64,000 bases of DNA. Source: Gnomoniopsis sp. IMI 355080 (Eukaryota; Ascomycota; Sordariomycetes; Diaporthales; Gnomoniaceae). The notes beneath the pieces were generated by a model. It was given only the letters and a program-made list of their open reading frames with translations, made no database searches and was not told the origin of the DNA. The stretch covers positions 1-64,000 of the forward strand of contig JAPEVC010000090.1 of NCBI GenBank assembly GCA_027946555.1, read 5' to 3'. The position numbers were made by a program, and so were the translations under genes. Positions 1-10,809 of this stretch are shown here, one piece after another (position 1 is the stretch's first letter; each line of letters opens with the position of its first letter).

Positions 1-327
1 GGGCAACGCTTCGAGTCTGGACACACTGAGTCAAGATAGGTCGTGCCGGTGTTGCTTAAGTCATTGTTTACCATGATACCCCTACGAAGAGAAGCTTGTA
101 CCGATGAATTTTCTGGTGGCCAAAACGACCACCACATCTTTCCCCTAGGCCGCAGCAACCCTGAATGACGGGTAAAGAATGATTAGTCAAATGAAAGGCA
201 TGTACCGGATCCAAGAGAAAACTCACATTGGAACACCTTTTATGTGACCCCTCATGTCAATTAGCAAGAATACCTATTCACAAAACTGTGCGTCCACAAT
301 TGGCTGCGGACGTTCCCCGTCCTCAGC
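1..327. other. Intergenic, nothing recognised
   Basis: This is the 3' flank of the regulator that ends at 328. I see no protein of convincing composition, RNA gene or repeat. The small open frame at 228-458 runs antisense into the regulator's end and has no coding character. Confidence 0.6.
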
Positions 328-2321
328 TCAGAAATACACCGACACTCTCCCCCGTCTCAAAAGTCCACACTCATCCGGCCCCGCAAATGTCAATACCAAA
401 TCGCCCCGCGACCTGCCGATGTGAGCATCGTACTCCGCAGTCACATCAACCTGAGTGATGCGTCGCTCCAGCGGCACCAGCACCTCGCCCGGCACGTCCC
501 ACTTTGACGCCGCCTCCACGGCCCACTCTGCCTCCGGCCCCAGCCATGAACGCGGTTCGTACTCCTCCGCCGCGATCTTAGCGATCAGCGTTGGCTCAAG
601 CTCCACCCACCGCGGCACCGTCTGCGAGGTGAGCGGGACGTCTAGGCCACTCTCCTCGATCTCAACCATCCGCTCCGCCGCCGCCGCCGCACTGGTACTC
701 ATCCATACACCCTCGAGACGACGCGCGTCCCGTAAGAGTTGTAGTGCGCGGCGCCGCACGGCGGGGTGGCGGCAGCGGGTGGCGGTGACCCAAAGCGCCA
801 TATTGATGGCCGGCTCGTCCAGTGACATGACGGAGAGTAGGAAAGGGTTCTGTTGGGCTTCCGTGCGCAGGATGAGTGCGACCAGCGTGAGAATGCGGTC
901 AAAGTGCGCAAGGTGGTTATCCCAGCTTACCTCGCTGTGGGTTTCTGGGCTCATGACGCTGGCAGCGATGAAGAGGCGCGCGATGGTGTGAAGAAGCTTG
1001 ATGGAGAGGAGGTCGAGCCTCGTGCGGTTAGTGGGGTCGGCCGTATTGGAGAGTACGTGAATTATATCGAGTTCCCATTTTTCTAGGTCGTGAATGATCG
1101 CGAGTTGGACTTGCTTTCGATTATTGTCCATTGGGTCTGACAGACCTCCCGGGTTATATCTGCCTGCCTCAAGCAGAATCCGCCGGATAATGTCTACGAG
1201 TTCGATGTTGGCACGGTGAAGGCCCCAAACCCTTTGATCTTGCGACGACACTAGTGTGCGAGGGAAAGGCTCGCCAGTGGCACTGACGCTGACCTCCTGT
1301 ATTTCAATACAGGGATATGGCGCGCTTTGCTCTTGGAAAGACACCAATTGCAGACCCAGCTTTGCAAGGCTCTCTGCAGCGTTGATCTGGAGCTCTGTCA
1401 TTGGCTCGCCTGGAACGTCCCTCCGGAACTGTGACATGATCCTCTGACCTGCTTGGTAGTGGACGCTGCTATCGATCCATTTCCCTGATAGGTTCGCTGT
1501 CGCTGCGAGAGCAAGACTGAGGACGAGCATGAGGCTTGGATCTCGAACAGATTTGGCTAGACTCAAGGCTTTGGTGTAGCATATGCCAGCCTGCTCAGCC
1601 AGGCGCACGGAATGTAAGCCGATGGTCCTTCCATGATCACTCTCAATCTCATCGTCTGTCGAGCTGCTGGTACTCGGGTCGGCGTCATCAACATACTTAA
1701 CAGTCCCGGACCCAGGGCTAGTGTAACGACATTTACTACCGCTAGACACGACTTCCCACTTGCGATACAGGGCACCGAGAGCGGCGACAGCATGCCAGAC
1801 CGCAGGCTCGGCATGCGAAGCCTGAAGAAGCGTCGAGTTCCAGAAGCCCCTGACGGTCTGTGAGTCTTTAGATCCGCTTTCTCCTGTGGTCAGACGAAAG
1901 CGAAAGAAATCGAAGCATGCCACATCGTCGCTAAGATACGATGAGGGTGACAAGAGGCGCGCAGACGGCCCTGGGGCATTGAGTTGACGGACTGCCAATG
2001 CGAGCGCACGGCGTGAAAGCGGCTTGCTGGCCTTGGACGACCCCGGACCAGGCGGAGGGGAGCGTGACTGTGGTGGTGTTGGTGCAAGGTACCCATCGCA
2101 CACTCGCTTCGAATAGGCGCATCTGTTGCAGTTGGGCTTTGTTTCGTCACATTTGACACGGCGAATCCTGGATGTTCAAGTTGTTAAGAATTCGAACCGA
2201 TGGGCATAGATTACAATTCGTCACCAGCTTCGACGAACCTGCAAGTGATGCATCCCGTGTTGGTCCTTGTCCGCCTTCCTGCGCCAACCTTGCTCGATGT
2301 AGAAGCCCTCTCGTCCTCCAT
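328..2321 (-). CDS. Zn2Cys6 fungal transcription factor
   Basis: Predicted nuclear DNA-binding regulator of 640 residues. Exon 1 is 2321-2239 and exon 2 is 2167-328, with a 71-nt GT-AG intron (2238-2168). The intron splits the arginine codon inside the zinc cluster, and joining the exons restores a textbook binuclear cluster: CITCRIRRVKCDETKPNC, then N-R-C and K-R-V-C (six Cys, about residues 24-50). It is preceded by a basic stretch (RRTRTNTG). The start is the ATG at 2321, giving MEDERAST. The rest is a long, mostly helical region consistent with the fungal-specific transcription factor domain (Fungal_trans_2 type) that follows such clusters. Without exon 1 the frame still opens at an internal ATG (2103), which would wrongly drop the DNA-binding domain. 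The target genes cannot be told from sequence. It is transcribed away from the flavoprotein gene at 3338. Confidence 0.88.
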
Positions 2322-3337
2322 GATCACACATACCGCACAGCGTTGGAGATTCCGAAAATGGCGTATCCATCAACAAAGCTCCCCTAGAGACCACGGACAT
2401 GGTCTTATGTATCTGGACTGGTCCATCCACCCAATGCTGGACCTTAAGTACACAGGGTACTGTCCAAGCCCCTTCAATCCGTCTGACCTTCTTTCAGCTG
2501 GACTTTAGGCAGCCCTACATGTAACGGCTGCTCCACAATGCCCCCATAAGCAGAGAACTTTAGCGCTTATGTAGATGTGATGATTCGGTTTTCGCACAGT
2601 CACGGACATCAAAAGACTCATTTCGATAGTTACAATAGGAGAGAGAAGAGTCATGAAAAACTAACATAAGACTACTCACTCGAGCAGCTTGTCCGGCCCA
2701 CGCATGTTGGCCTGATTGGTGACGTCTGATAATTGCAAGACAGTCCAGCAGAATCGCACGTATCTCCAATCGCGTTGGCCATAGGAGGGATATGGCGGAG
2801 GAATTACGAGAGGATCGTGTAGAAACCTACTGGATTTCGGCTCATTCGTTGCATTGGCCTACCCGAACTCGCAGTCGCATATGGGATTCAACTGGTAATC
2901 ATATAGGAGGGCGGAGGTTTATTAATTATCTGGAAGAAAACGAACCACAAATTAGCGTTTGGCGGATTCATAATAGTGGGGTCGGATACTCATGTCGTCA
3001 TTCATAGCTACAGCAGGGGGGTGAGCTTTGGCCAATTACACCTCCCGTATTTGGGAGCATCACCACTTGTAATGCATGGTGTCTCAATGTGTGCCAGTCC
3101 AGTTGTGCCTCAGTGCGGGAACGGGAGCCAGGGGAGCCTGACGCAGCACTGACGGTCGCAGCTGCCAGTCGAATTAGGGATACCGTCTATTATGTACAGT
3201 ACCATAGTAGAGGTGACCTGCAATCAACCCCTCATCCCAACTCTCAAGGTCGGCCTTATCATCAACGTCACCCTGGGCTTTATTTGCTACACCCTTCTCT
3301 CCTTCTTCCCTCCACCTGACAACGGATCGCGACCTTC
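2322..3337. promoter_or_regulatory. Divergent intergenic region
   Basis: This kilobase lies between two divergent genes, the Zn2Cys6 regulator (-) and the Rieske/AIF-like gene (+), so it should hold both promoters. The last 60 bases before the ATG at 3338 are pyrimidine-rich, as is common for fungal core promoters. I see no clear TATA box, repeat or additional gene. Confidence 0.4.
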
Positions 3338-5210
3338 ATGACTTCCGTTACCTCCAGGATCACAACCAATTCTTTCTGCAGAATTGCAAGATCCACTGCT
3401 ATTGCCTACACCTGCCTACCATTAACCCGCAACCTATCACAACTGCCCCCATACAACGTTCCCCGTTGTTTCAGCACGTCAACAACCCTCGCCATGGCCC
3501 AAGAATACAAGCTCTCGGGCGTCACCTCGCTTGACCTCAAGCCCGGCTACAAGCAGGAGGTCGATGTCGAGGGCCTCGATGCCAAAGTACTGCTTGTCAA
3601 TGCTGGCGGAAAGGTCCAGGCGCTAGGCCCTAAATGCACCCACTATGGCGCTCCCTTGGTGAAGGGTGTCTTGACTACCAATGGACGTCTGACTTGCCCT
3701 TGGCACGGAGGTAATTTCGTTCTTATCTTGTCTTCCATCATTGCGTATAGCATGCGAGACTAATCAATCGGTTCTTTTTCTCTCACTAGCCTGCTTCAAC
3801 GCAAAGACTGGCGATATCGAAGATGCCCCTGCCCTCGATGCCCTTACCGTGTTCAAGGTAGCCCAGAAGGATGACGGCGCCGTTTACGTCACCGGCGAGG
3901 AGGACCAGATCAAAGCCGGCAGACGCAAGCCCAACTTCAAGTGCACCGCTCACAGTGCCAAGTTAGAGGACAGGGTGCTCGTCGTAGGCGGTGGCTCCGG
4001 TGCCATGGGCACCGTTGAGGGTTTGCGAGCAGGCGGCTTTGACGGCCCAATCACGCTGATTTCAAACGAAGGATACCTCCCTATCGACCGCACCAAGCTA
4101 TCCAAGGCCTTGATTGCGGATCCTAGCAAGGTGCAATGGCGCGACAAGGATTGGTTCGACAGCGGCAGTGTCGAAATTGTGGACGACGAAGTCACCAGCG
4201 TCAACTTTGCGGACAAGACCGTGTCCACCAAAAGCGGTGGAACCTTTGGCTATGGTAAACTCGTTTTGGCCACCGGTGGCACCCCAAAGGTTTTGCCCCT
4301 GCAGGGCTTCAAGGTCCTTGAAAACATCTTCACCCTGAGGAATATCAACGATACCAAGAAGATCAACGACGCCATTGGCGAAAAGGGCAAGAAGATCGTA
4401 GTGGTGGGTAGCTCGTTCATCGGCATGGAGGCTGCCAATGCCACCGCCGCAGACAACGACGTTTCTATTATAGGAATGGAAGCCGCTCCACTCGAACGTG
4501 TTTTGGGCAAGGAAGTCGGTGCTGCCATCCAGAAAGGTCTGGAAGGCAAGGGGGTCAAGTTCTACATGAACGCAGGCGTCGAAAAGGCTGAGCCCTCCAA
4601 GTCAGACCCTTCCAAGGTCGGCGCCATCATCCTCAAGGATGGTACCAGCCTCGAAGCCGACCTCGTCATACTTGGCGTAGGAGTGTCGCCCGCCACCGAG
4701 TATCTCAAAGAAAATAGCATCGCCAAGCTCGAAGACGATGGCAGCCTCAAGACTGACGAAAACTTCAGTGTCGTCGGCTTCAAGGACGTCTATGCCATTG
4801 GCGATATTGCATCCTACCCTTACCACGGCCCCGGCGGTGAAGGCAAGTACGTACGCATCGAGCACTGGAACGTGGCACAGAATGCCGGTCGCACCGTTGC
4901 CAGCCACATCGTCGCCCCGAGCAAGAAGCCCGCACCGTTCACTCCAGTCTTCTGGAGCGCGCTGACCGCTCAGCTGCGGTACTGCGGTAACACGATTGGC
5001 GGGTATGATGACGTTGTGATCCAGGGCAGCTTGGAAGAAAGCAAATGGGCTGCATACTATACCAAAGGGGAGACGGTCGTCGCCATGGCGAGTATGGGCT
5101 ACGACCCAGCCATGACGCAGTCTGCAGAGCTCATGGCGCTGGGTAAAATGCCAAGCAAGAGCCAATTGAAGGATGGCTTGGATGTGCTAAGCTTGGGTCC
5201 GCCAGAGTAG
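3338..5210 (+). CDS. Rieske/AIF-like FAD-NAD(P) oxidoreductase
   Basis: 597 residues in two exons (3338-3710 and 3790-5210; 79-nt intron ending CTCACTAG). The domain order matches AIFM3-type proteins: an N-terminal Rieske [2Fe-2S] domain followed by a pyridine nucleotide-disulphide reductase fold. Rieske ligands are C100-x-H102 and C120-x2-H123 (PKCTHYGAPL, CPWHGACF); the intron falls just after the last ligand. The FAD-binding GGGSGAMG is at 191-198, the NAD-binding GSSFIG at about 331-336, and the second FAD motif YAIGD at about 459-463. The first 50 residues are rich in Arg, Ser and Thr and lack acidic residues, like a mitochondrial targeting peptide. A second methionine (M53, position 3494, in the strong context GCCATGG) would give a protein without it. 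Known relatives transfer electrons from NAD(P)H; the acceptor here is unknown. Confidence 0.9.
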
Positions 5211-6005
5211 AGCCCTGGCAATGAAGCAAAGAAGGCAACTAGCGCTGTCTTCGGCTTGACACTGAGCGAATTGGTGTATTGGGCGTTCATTGCCGTGTTC
5301 ATGGGCGCACAGCTCACATTTCTGACAATCTTGTTGTTTTTGGGGACTTCGATGACAACGGTCTTTTTGTGGCACTGCATCAATGTGGCCCAAGAATAGG
5401 GGTTTGTGCAACACGGGGCGAAAGGCGTTACCTACGGCATTGTTACTGTATATGAGTAATGCGTGTTCTGTCCATTCAGTCAAGTTCACTGAACTAGGCT
5501 TTCGAGCTCAATTGCGAAGTCGTATGATCACAGGTTCTTCCAATCACCAAACTACGTGGAATGTGGCAACGACCACACCCAGGAGAGAGCAATGTAAGCC
5601 GTGAACTCTAATTGTCGTCAATAGTAATAGTGGCGTGACTCTAGCTGGCGGTCAGCATCCATCCATTGGAGAAGGACGCGTCCTAAATGAACTGCCCGTG
5701 CAGGTGTGGGTGTCAATGACTCGCAAGCAAGAAGGCACAATACGCAGTACAACACGTGTGATATGATTAGTGCTTGCCTCGCCCTTACTTCGTTCGCCCT
5801 TGGTGAGGTACAAACAGCTTCATGCAAATATCCCCAAACGGAAATCGTCCAACTGACTAGTATACTGACGCCAAACCTTTCTTTAGTTTAGCAGCCATGT
5901 AAGACGACCAATCATCAATTTTCAATTGGAGAGCTGCTTCTATTGTCCCAAGGGATTAAATACCCATACGGTTTAACAAATCGCAACGCTGAGCCCGTAA
6001 ACTCC
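5211..6005. other. Intergenic, P450 upstream region
   Basis: Contains the 3' flank of the flavoprotein gene and the presumed promoter of the P450. Open frames here are short, on both strands, and lack recognisable domains. The frame continuous with the P450 begins at 5943 with TTG, which I do not take as a start. Confidence 0.5.
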
Positions 6006-7985
6006 ATGGGCTTTTCAGCACATATCGCAGCCATGGTGCAAAGCTACTATCACCTGCCACCGCTGCTTACGATCCTTTGTCTCGTGGGATATGTGATCAG
6101 CTCACACAGTCGGCGCAAAGTAGCAAAATCAAGATGCCAAACATCGACAGGCAATTATAATGACCAGGTCCCAACGCTTGACGGCAGTGCGCTATACTAC
6201 GATGGAGGCCAGTGGCCAATATACGACACACGATTCAACTTACGGCTATCCATTTACCATGGTCCCGTCATTCGCGTCAAGCAGGGAACAAGGAGCTTTC
6301 TTGCCGCGCTGGTGCAGTGGTTGAACACCATTTTTCTCTTTCTTACCGGTCAATTCCGCCACGGCGATGATACCACCATCCTCATCAACTCACTGGCGGG
6401 CGACGACGGCACTTTGAAAAGACTTCTCAACTCGTGCGCTTCGCGGGCCCCGTCCATCGCAGCGGGCAAGTATTTGAGCCGCGGACGTCGAATCGTATTG
6501 ATGCCGTACGGGCCCACGTGGCTCCACCATCGCAAGGCCTTTGCGAGTTTGCTGACGCGGGAGAAAGTGCGAACGTTGTGGGCGCCAGCGTTGCGTATCG
6601 AGGCAGCAATGCTGGTGGAGCGCCTTGCTGATATCGACGAGGATGGAGCACTAGGAAGGGGTAAGCGGGTTGTGGACGAGGTGTCGCGCTTCACGGCGTC
6701 GACGGTGCTTCAGATCACGTATGCGCGCCGTGCCGCTACCCCGGACGATTCTATCCTCAAAGATCTTGAGGTTGTTTCGCGGAATATTGCGAGCGCTTTT
6801 CAGCCAGGAAGGTACTGGGTTGAGAACTTTGCGCTTCTGGACATCTTTCCTGCGATTCTGTCACCATGGAAAAGGAGACTGAACGCTGATCACGAGTTTG
6901 AAGCTTCTCTTTTCGGTCGTCTCCTCCATGATGTAGAGGTGAGACTCAGCAGCAGCAGCTGTAGTGAGGCCCAGAAACGACAAGTTCCGGAGGTTGTCAT
7001 ACCCGTGGAAGGATGTGCTGCAGCGCAGCTCATGCGTGGGCCCGCTTGTGACGGAGAACTTGACCGCGATGCCATTGCTTATCTTGCAGCCGGACTGTTT
7101 GAGGCGGGGACCGAGACCACGGCCATGACGATCAACACATTCCTTCTAGGCGCGGCATGTAATCCGGAGGCCACGCGCCAGGCGCAGGTGGAGATGGACG
7201 GGCTGATGGCTTTTAGACACAATGAAAGAGGGACGAAGACCGTGCCAAGCTTTGAGGACTTGCAGGGCCTTCCACTCTTGGCTGGGTTTGTGAAAGAAGC
7301 GCTCAGATTGACGCCATCCGGTGCTTCAGGAGTGGGGCATACTTTCGCCAGGGCAGAGTCACAATCTCTCACCCTAGGGCGTGGAAAAGGCGAAATGGGG
7401 TCGAAGAGGTTGGACGTTCCAAGCGGCGCGACCGTGCTGGGCAGTATTTACGGCCTACACCACGATAGCGCGACCTTTCGCGACCCGTGGAGATTCGACC
7501 CAAGCCGCTGGCTCGGCCCTGCTGCAAATACCGGAGAGCAACAAGCCTGTCGACCAACGACGCTGGACTATACGCACGCGTGCTTTGCTTTTGGTTTTGG
7601 GAAGCGCATATGCCCGGGCTCAACGCTGGCGTGCTACTCTCTCACTATGGCCATCGCGCTGCTGCTGTTGTGCTTTGACTTTTCTCTGACGGAGGCAGCA
7701 GCGCGCTTCTATGTCGAGATGAATGATATGGACAAGGACGAATACTTGGCTTGGGAACGACTATTTGGGGAGGGCGGAAGACAGGTGATTGAAAAGGAAA
7801 GGACGCTAAAGGCGGGGCGTGACCATCTTAGTCGGGAGGAGAAAATTGGCAGCGTGCTTATTGACGCTCACGTTGCTTTCAAGCTATCTCGCGAACAGGT
7901 TGGGGAGTGTGTTCGCCTGGTGCCCCGCGAGGATGGGTGGGGGCTTGCCGTCGTGAGGGATGGTTTGGCAGCCTTGAGAAGTTAG
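6006..7985 (+). CDS. Cytochrome P450 monooxygenase
   Basis: Intronless, 659 residues from the ATG at 6006 (MGFSAHIAAMVQ). A hydrophobic segment near residues 14-33 is the expected ER membrane anchor. Signature elements: C-helix W172-x-x-H-R-K, I-helix oxygen-binding AGTETT (367-372), K-helix E431-x-x-R434, and the haem loop FGFGKRICPG with the cysteine ligand at C536. The protein is well above the usual 500-540 residues. The extra length is spread through a long N-terminal part, a Ser/Cys-rich insert before the I-helix and a C-terminal tail of about 120 residues after the haem loop. The substrate is unknown. It converges with the GMC oxidoreductase at 8323, with about 340 bp between. Confidence 0.93.
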   Translation: MGFSAHIAAMVQSYYHLPPLLTILCLVGYVISSHSRRKVAKSRCQTSTGNYNDQVPTLDGSALYYDGGQWPIYDTRFNLRLSIYHGPVIRVKQGTRSFLAALVQWLNTIFLFLTGQFRHGDDTTILINSLAGDDGTLKRLLNSCASRAPSIAAGKYLSRGRRIVLMPYGPTWLHHRKAFASLLTREKVRTLWAPALRIEAAMLVERLADIDEDGALGRGKRVVDEVSRFTASTVLQITYARRAATPDDSILKDLEVVSRNIASAFQPGRYWVENFALLDIFPAILSPWKRRLNADHEFEASLFGRLLHDVEVRLSSSSCSEAQKRQVPEVVIPVEGCAAAQLMRGPACDGELDRDAIAYLAAGLFEAGTETTAMTINTFLLGAACNPEATRQAQVEMDGLMAFRHNERGTKTVPSFEDLQGLPLLAGFVKEALRLTPSGASGVGHTFARAESQSLTLGRGKGEMGSKRLDVPSGATVLGSIYGLHHDSATFRDPWRFDPSRWLGPAANTGEQQACRPTTLDYTHACFAFGFGKRICPGSTLACYSLTMAIALLLLCFDFSLTEAAARFYVEMNDMDKDEYLAWERLFGEGGRQVIEKERTLKAGRDHLSREEKIGSVLIDAHVAFKLSREQVGECVRLVPREDGWGLAVVRDGLAALRS

Positions 7986-8322
7986 GTGGTTGGAATATTG
8001 GAGAGAAAGTATTATGAATGAAGACGTATTCTGTTGCTCTGGTCACTGAAAGATGCTGCCGGGTCTATTTCGTTATACAAATCTTTTGGGATCCATTACT
8101 CCTTGCAATGGCATGCACCTTACCACAAATGATGGAGCTTAGATGCACTTCTACGCAGATACTCAAAGCATATTTTTCTAAAGCTCATTCCACTTAACAT
8201 GAAGGAACCCCCCCTCCCCAAAGGAGAAATCAATTCCATACGGCTAACTTTGCTGGATGTGGGTAATTCAATCCTGCCACCGTACCACAAAGTAAGATAT
8301 CAGGTCTCCCGGACTGTCACTC
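7986..8322. other. Convergent intergenic spacer
   Basis: The 337 bases between the ends of the P450 and the GMC oxidoreductase hold the two 3' ends and nothing else recognisable. Confidence 0.5.
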
Positions 8323-10171
8323 CTATTCCTTGACAATCATGATAGCCAACTGCTCAGCCAATGCGTAAAGCGTCGCCTGTGGATGGCCGCCCAAAGGAAT
8401 TGGAACTATGCTCGCATCAGCAACCCTCAATCCTTTCACCCCTAGTACTCTTCCTTCTGTATCCACCACCTTCCCCATTGCTGCAGTGCCACCAGAGTGG
8501 TGATGCTGTGTCCCCGTTCGTCTAATACGATCCTCAATTGCTTCATCGCTAGACTCGGCTGTAAGTGGTTCCAAATTGTCAACACCCGGGCCAGATGGTG
8601 GAGTTTCACTCTCCACGATACTTCCCATTGAGGCAGTAGTCAGCATAGCCTTGAGCGTCTGACGAGCCGCATGGATGAGAGTATCACGGTCCAACTGAGT
8701 TGAGAAATAGCCGGGCCGGATATGCGGGCTCTCCTTCACATTGGCAGCTCCCGAGGCAAGCGATACTGTTCCGCGAGAACTGGGAAGCAGCAGCATAGTC
8801 GAAGTCGCGATATGCGTACCATTTACTAGGATTCCTGGAATCCCAGGAGGCACGTAGACTGTGATGATCTCATCTGAATCGTGGTCTCGTTGTTAGAATC
8901 TTCTGTTCACATCCGCTCACGAAATGCCTCAAAGACTCCAAGGACTGAGGGGGTTTCCCGATGACTTCAATCATGCGAGGCGCAGAACGAAGAGAGTCCC
9001 AGGATGGAAGCGTCTCCTTGTGAACAGAAAACTGCTTACAGAGGTTTCTTCCTTTCTTCCGCTCATTGACAGGCCCATCTTGCTTTGCAAGAATCTCTGG
9101 CGGAAGTGGCTGGCTGACGACCCAATCCCAGGGGAGGCCTTTATTCAATGCCGGGTTTTGTCCCCACGCAGCGTTTCCCAACGCATACCCTTGGTCAGCA
9201 TCACGTAGCCGGAAGGCAAAGTATACAGCAAAGTGGTCGTGGAGATTCTGCCCTACATACTGCGAGTCGTATACAATGGGGATACCACGTTGGGTGAGCT
9301 CAGCAGACGGGCCAATTCCAGAAAGCATCCTATTCGAGTCGTTAGCTGGATTCCGCCTCCCGGATAGATCATTATTTAGTATGTAATAAGGAACAAACAG
9401 CGAGTGTGAAGAAAGAAATACTTGCAGGAGCTGTGGGGTTCTGTATGCGCCGGCACATATAATCACCTCCTTCCGTGCTAGAATCTTGCGGTCATCATTC
9501 CACTCAACACCACAGGCAGTAGATCCAGAGAATATGATACGGTTTACGGTGGCATCTGTCAGAACTTTGACACCATCGAGTGAATACACCGTCTGCGAAG
9601 GCTGTCGCATGCCGTCGTGTGAGTTCTCGCGCATTTCGGTCAGGCCCCCGATAGTACCATACTCCCTCGACACATTATGCGTGACACCAAGCTCGGTCCA
9701 CGCTTCCTTGACAGCATCGCGAAGACGATATTTTCTCTGGCCCTCTTCAGCCGCCCCGATGGTAACAACATGCATCATCTCTTCGGCTTTACGCAACCAT
9801 GGTTCCAGACCTTCATAGCTCCAGCGTGGATCCTTGACAGTGTCCGCCCATTCGTCATAATCGGCAGCATCTGCGGGCAGCCAGCCGCCGTAGTTCAGAA
9901 TGCTGCCGCCGCCGAGACACTTGCCAGCATTGAGCATGTGCAGACGATTGTGCGTGCTCTGAACGGGCTGGCTTTGGTAAGTGTAGTCGAGGTCGCTGCC
10001 TAGCAGGGAAAGGCCACTGATAAATCCAGAAGCAGCTGGATTGGTGGTTTCTGGTCCAGCTTCTAGAAGGACAACCTCTGGTTTGTTTGCACTCTGCCTC
10101 AAGCGTGAAGCGACGACGCACCCTGTGAGGCCACCGCCAACAACAACGTAGTCTGCTACCTGATCAGCCAT
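8323..10171 (-). CDS. GMC-family FAD oxidoreductase
   Basis: Glucose-methanol-choline family flavoprotein, about 571 residues, starting at the ATG at 10171 (MADQVADY). The FAD-binding G12-x-G14-x-x-G17 lies in VVVGGGLTGCVVASRL. Further family motifs are GGGSILNYGG and QLLMLSGIGP. Near the end, HHHSGGTAAMG and GGHPQATLYALAEQ supply the catalytic His pair. Exon 1 is 10171-9426. The first intron (9425-9330, 96 nt) is a GC-AG intron whose removal gives QLLMLSGIGP exactly. The second junction is uncertain: a 37-nt intron (8910-8874) keeps the frame through SGYEIITVYVPPG, but it is unusually short, and a one-base indel would explain the data equally well. No secretion signal is seen. The alcohol-type substrate is unknown. 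Confidence 0.88.
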
Positions 10172-10809
10172 TTTTTGCGAATATAATCTTTTGGGATTGT
10201 CAGTCCTAAAGAAGAATGAGCAAAAGTTTTGGGAATTGAGTAGATCGGAGGAGAATTGTTGAAGTATCCCCATGCCATGCCATGCCATGGGAGGCTTCCA
10301 GCCTGCGGCCGTCCAGGAGTCCTTCAGGATATTAAGTAAGGTTGCGAGTTGCGGCACAGTGTTGCATGTCGCCACGTCACATTATAATGTTGCAATGCAA
10401 TATTGCATCATACGGCGCAGTCTTGATCCCATTGCTTACTGTATACTGCATTGCAATTTGATCGTAGGCCGCAGCTTGCAACGAAGAAGGACGGTTCCTG
10501 TCCGGGAATGCGGCTGCGAGCCCGGGTCATCAGACATGGGTACTGCAGGCTGGCTGCTCGTTGTTTAGAATATGACCATAGACGCCGCTGCATAAAATTA
10601 TCAATCAGTACTCTATACTCACCAAGGACCATACAATGTAATTTCTTGGTAGAAAGAATAAGTAAAGTGCTCCAGATCATTGTAGGCTAGGTGACCCATA
10701 CTTCCAGCCTCAAACCACAATTTAAAGTAGGTAGGAGTAGAATCCTGTATAATCTAGGAGTTTTTGATGCTGAAACCACTATATGATCTGTCGCTGAGGA
10801 AATAGGAGA
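10172..10809. other. Intergenic, GMC promoter side
   Basis: Upstream region of the GMC oxidoreductase. It contains a short overlapping run of CCATGC/CATGG words (around 10271-10290) and AT-rich stretches. No gene is supported. Confidence 0.45.

Noticed and set aside
455..991. 178-codon plus-strand frame
   Set aside because: It is antisense to the Zn2Cys6 regulator, and its Arg/Ser-rich composition is typical of shadow frames.
4602..5165. 187-codon minus-strand frame inside the Rieske/AIF-like gene
   Set aside because: It is antisense to well-conserved flavoprotein motifs and has no recognisable domain.
5943..6005. Upstream extension of the P450
   Set aside because: The frame begins with TTG. 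The first ATG in frame is at 6006, directly before the membrane anchor.
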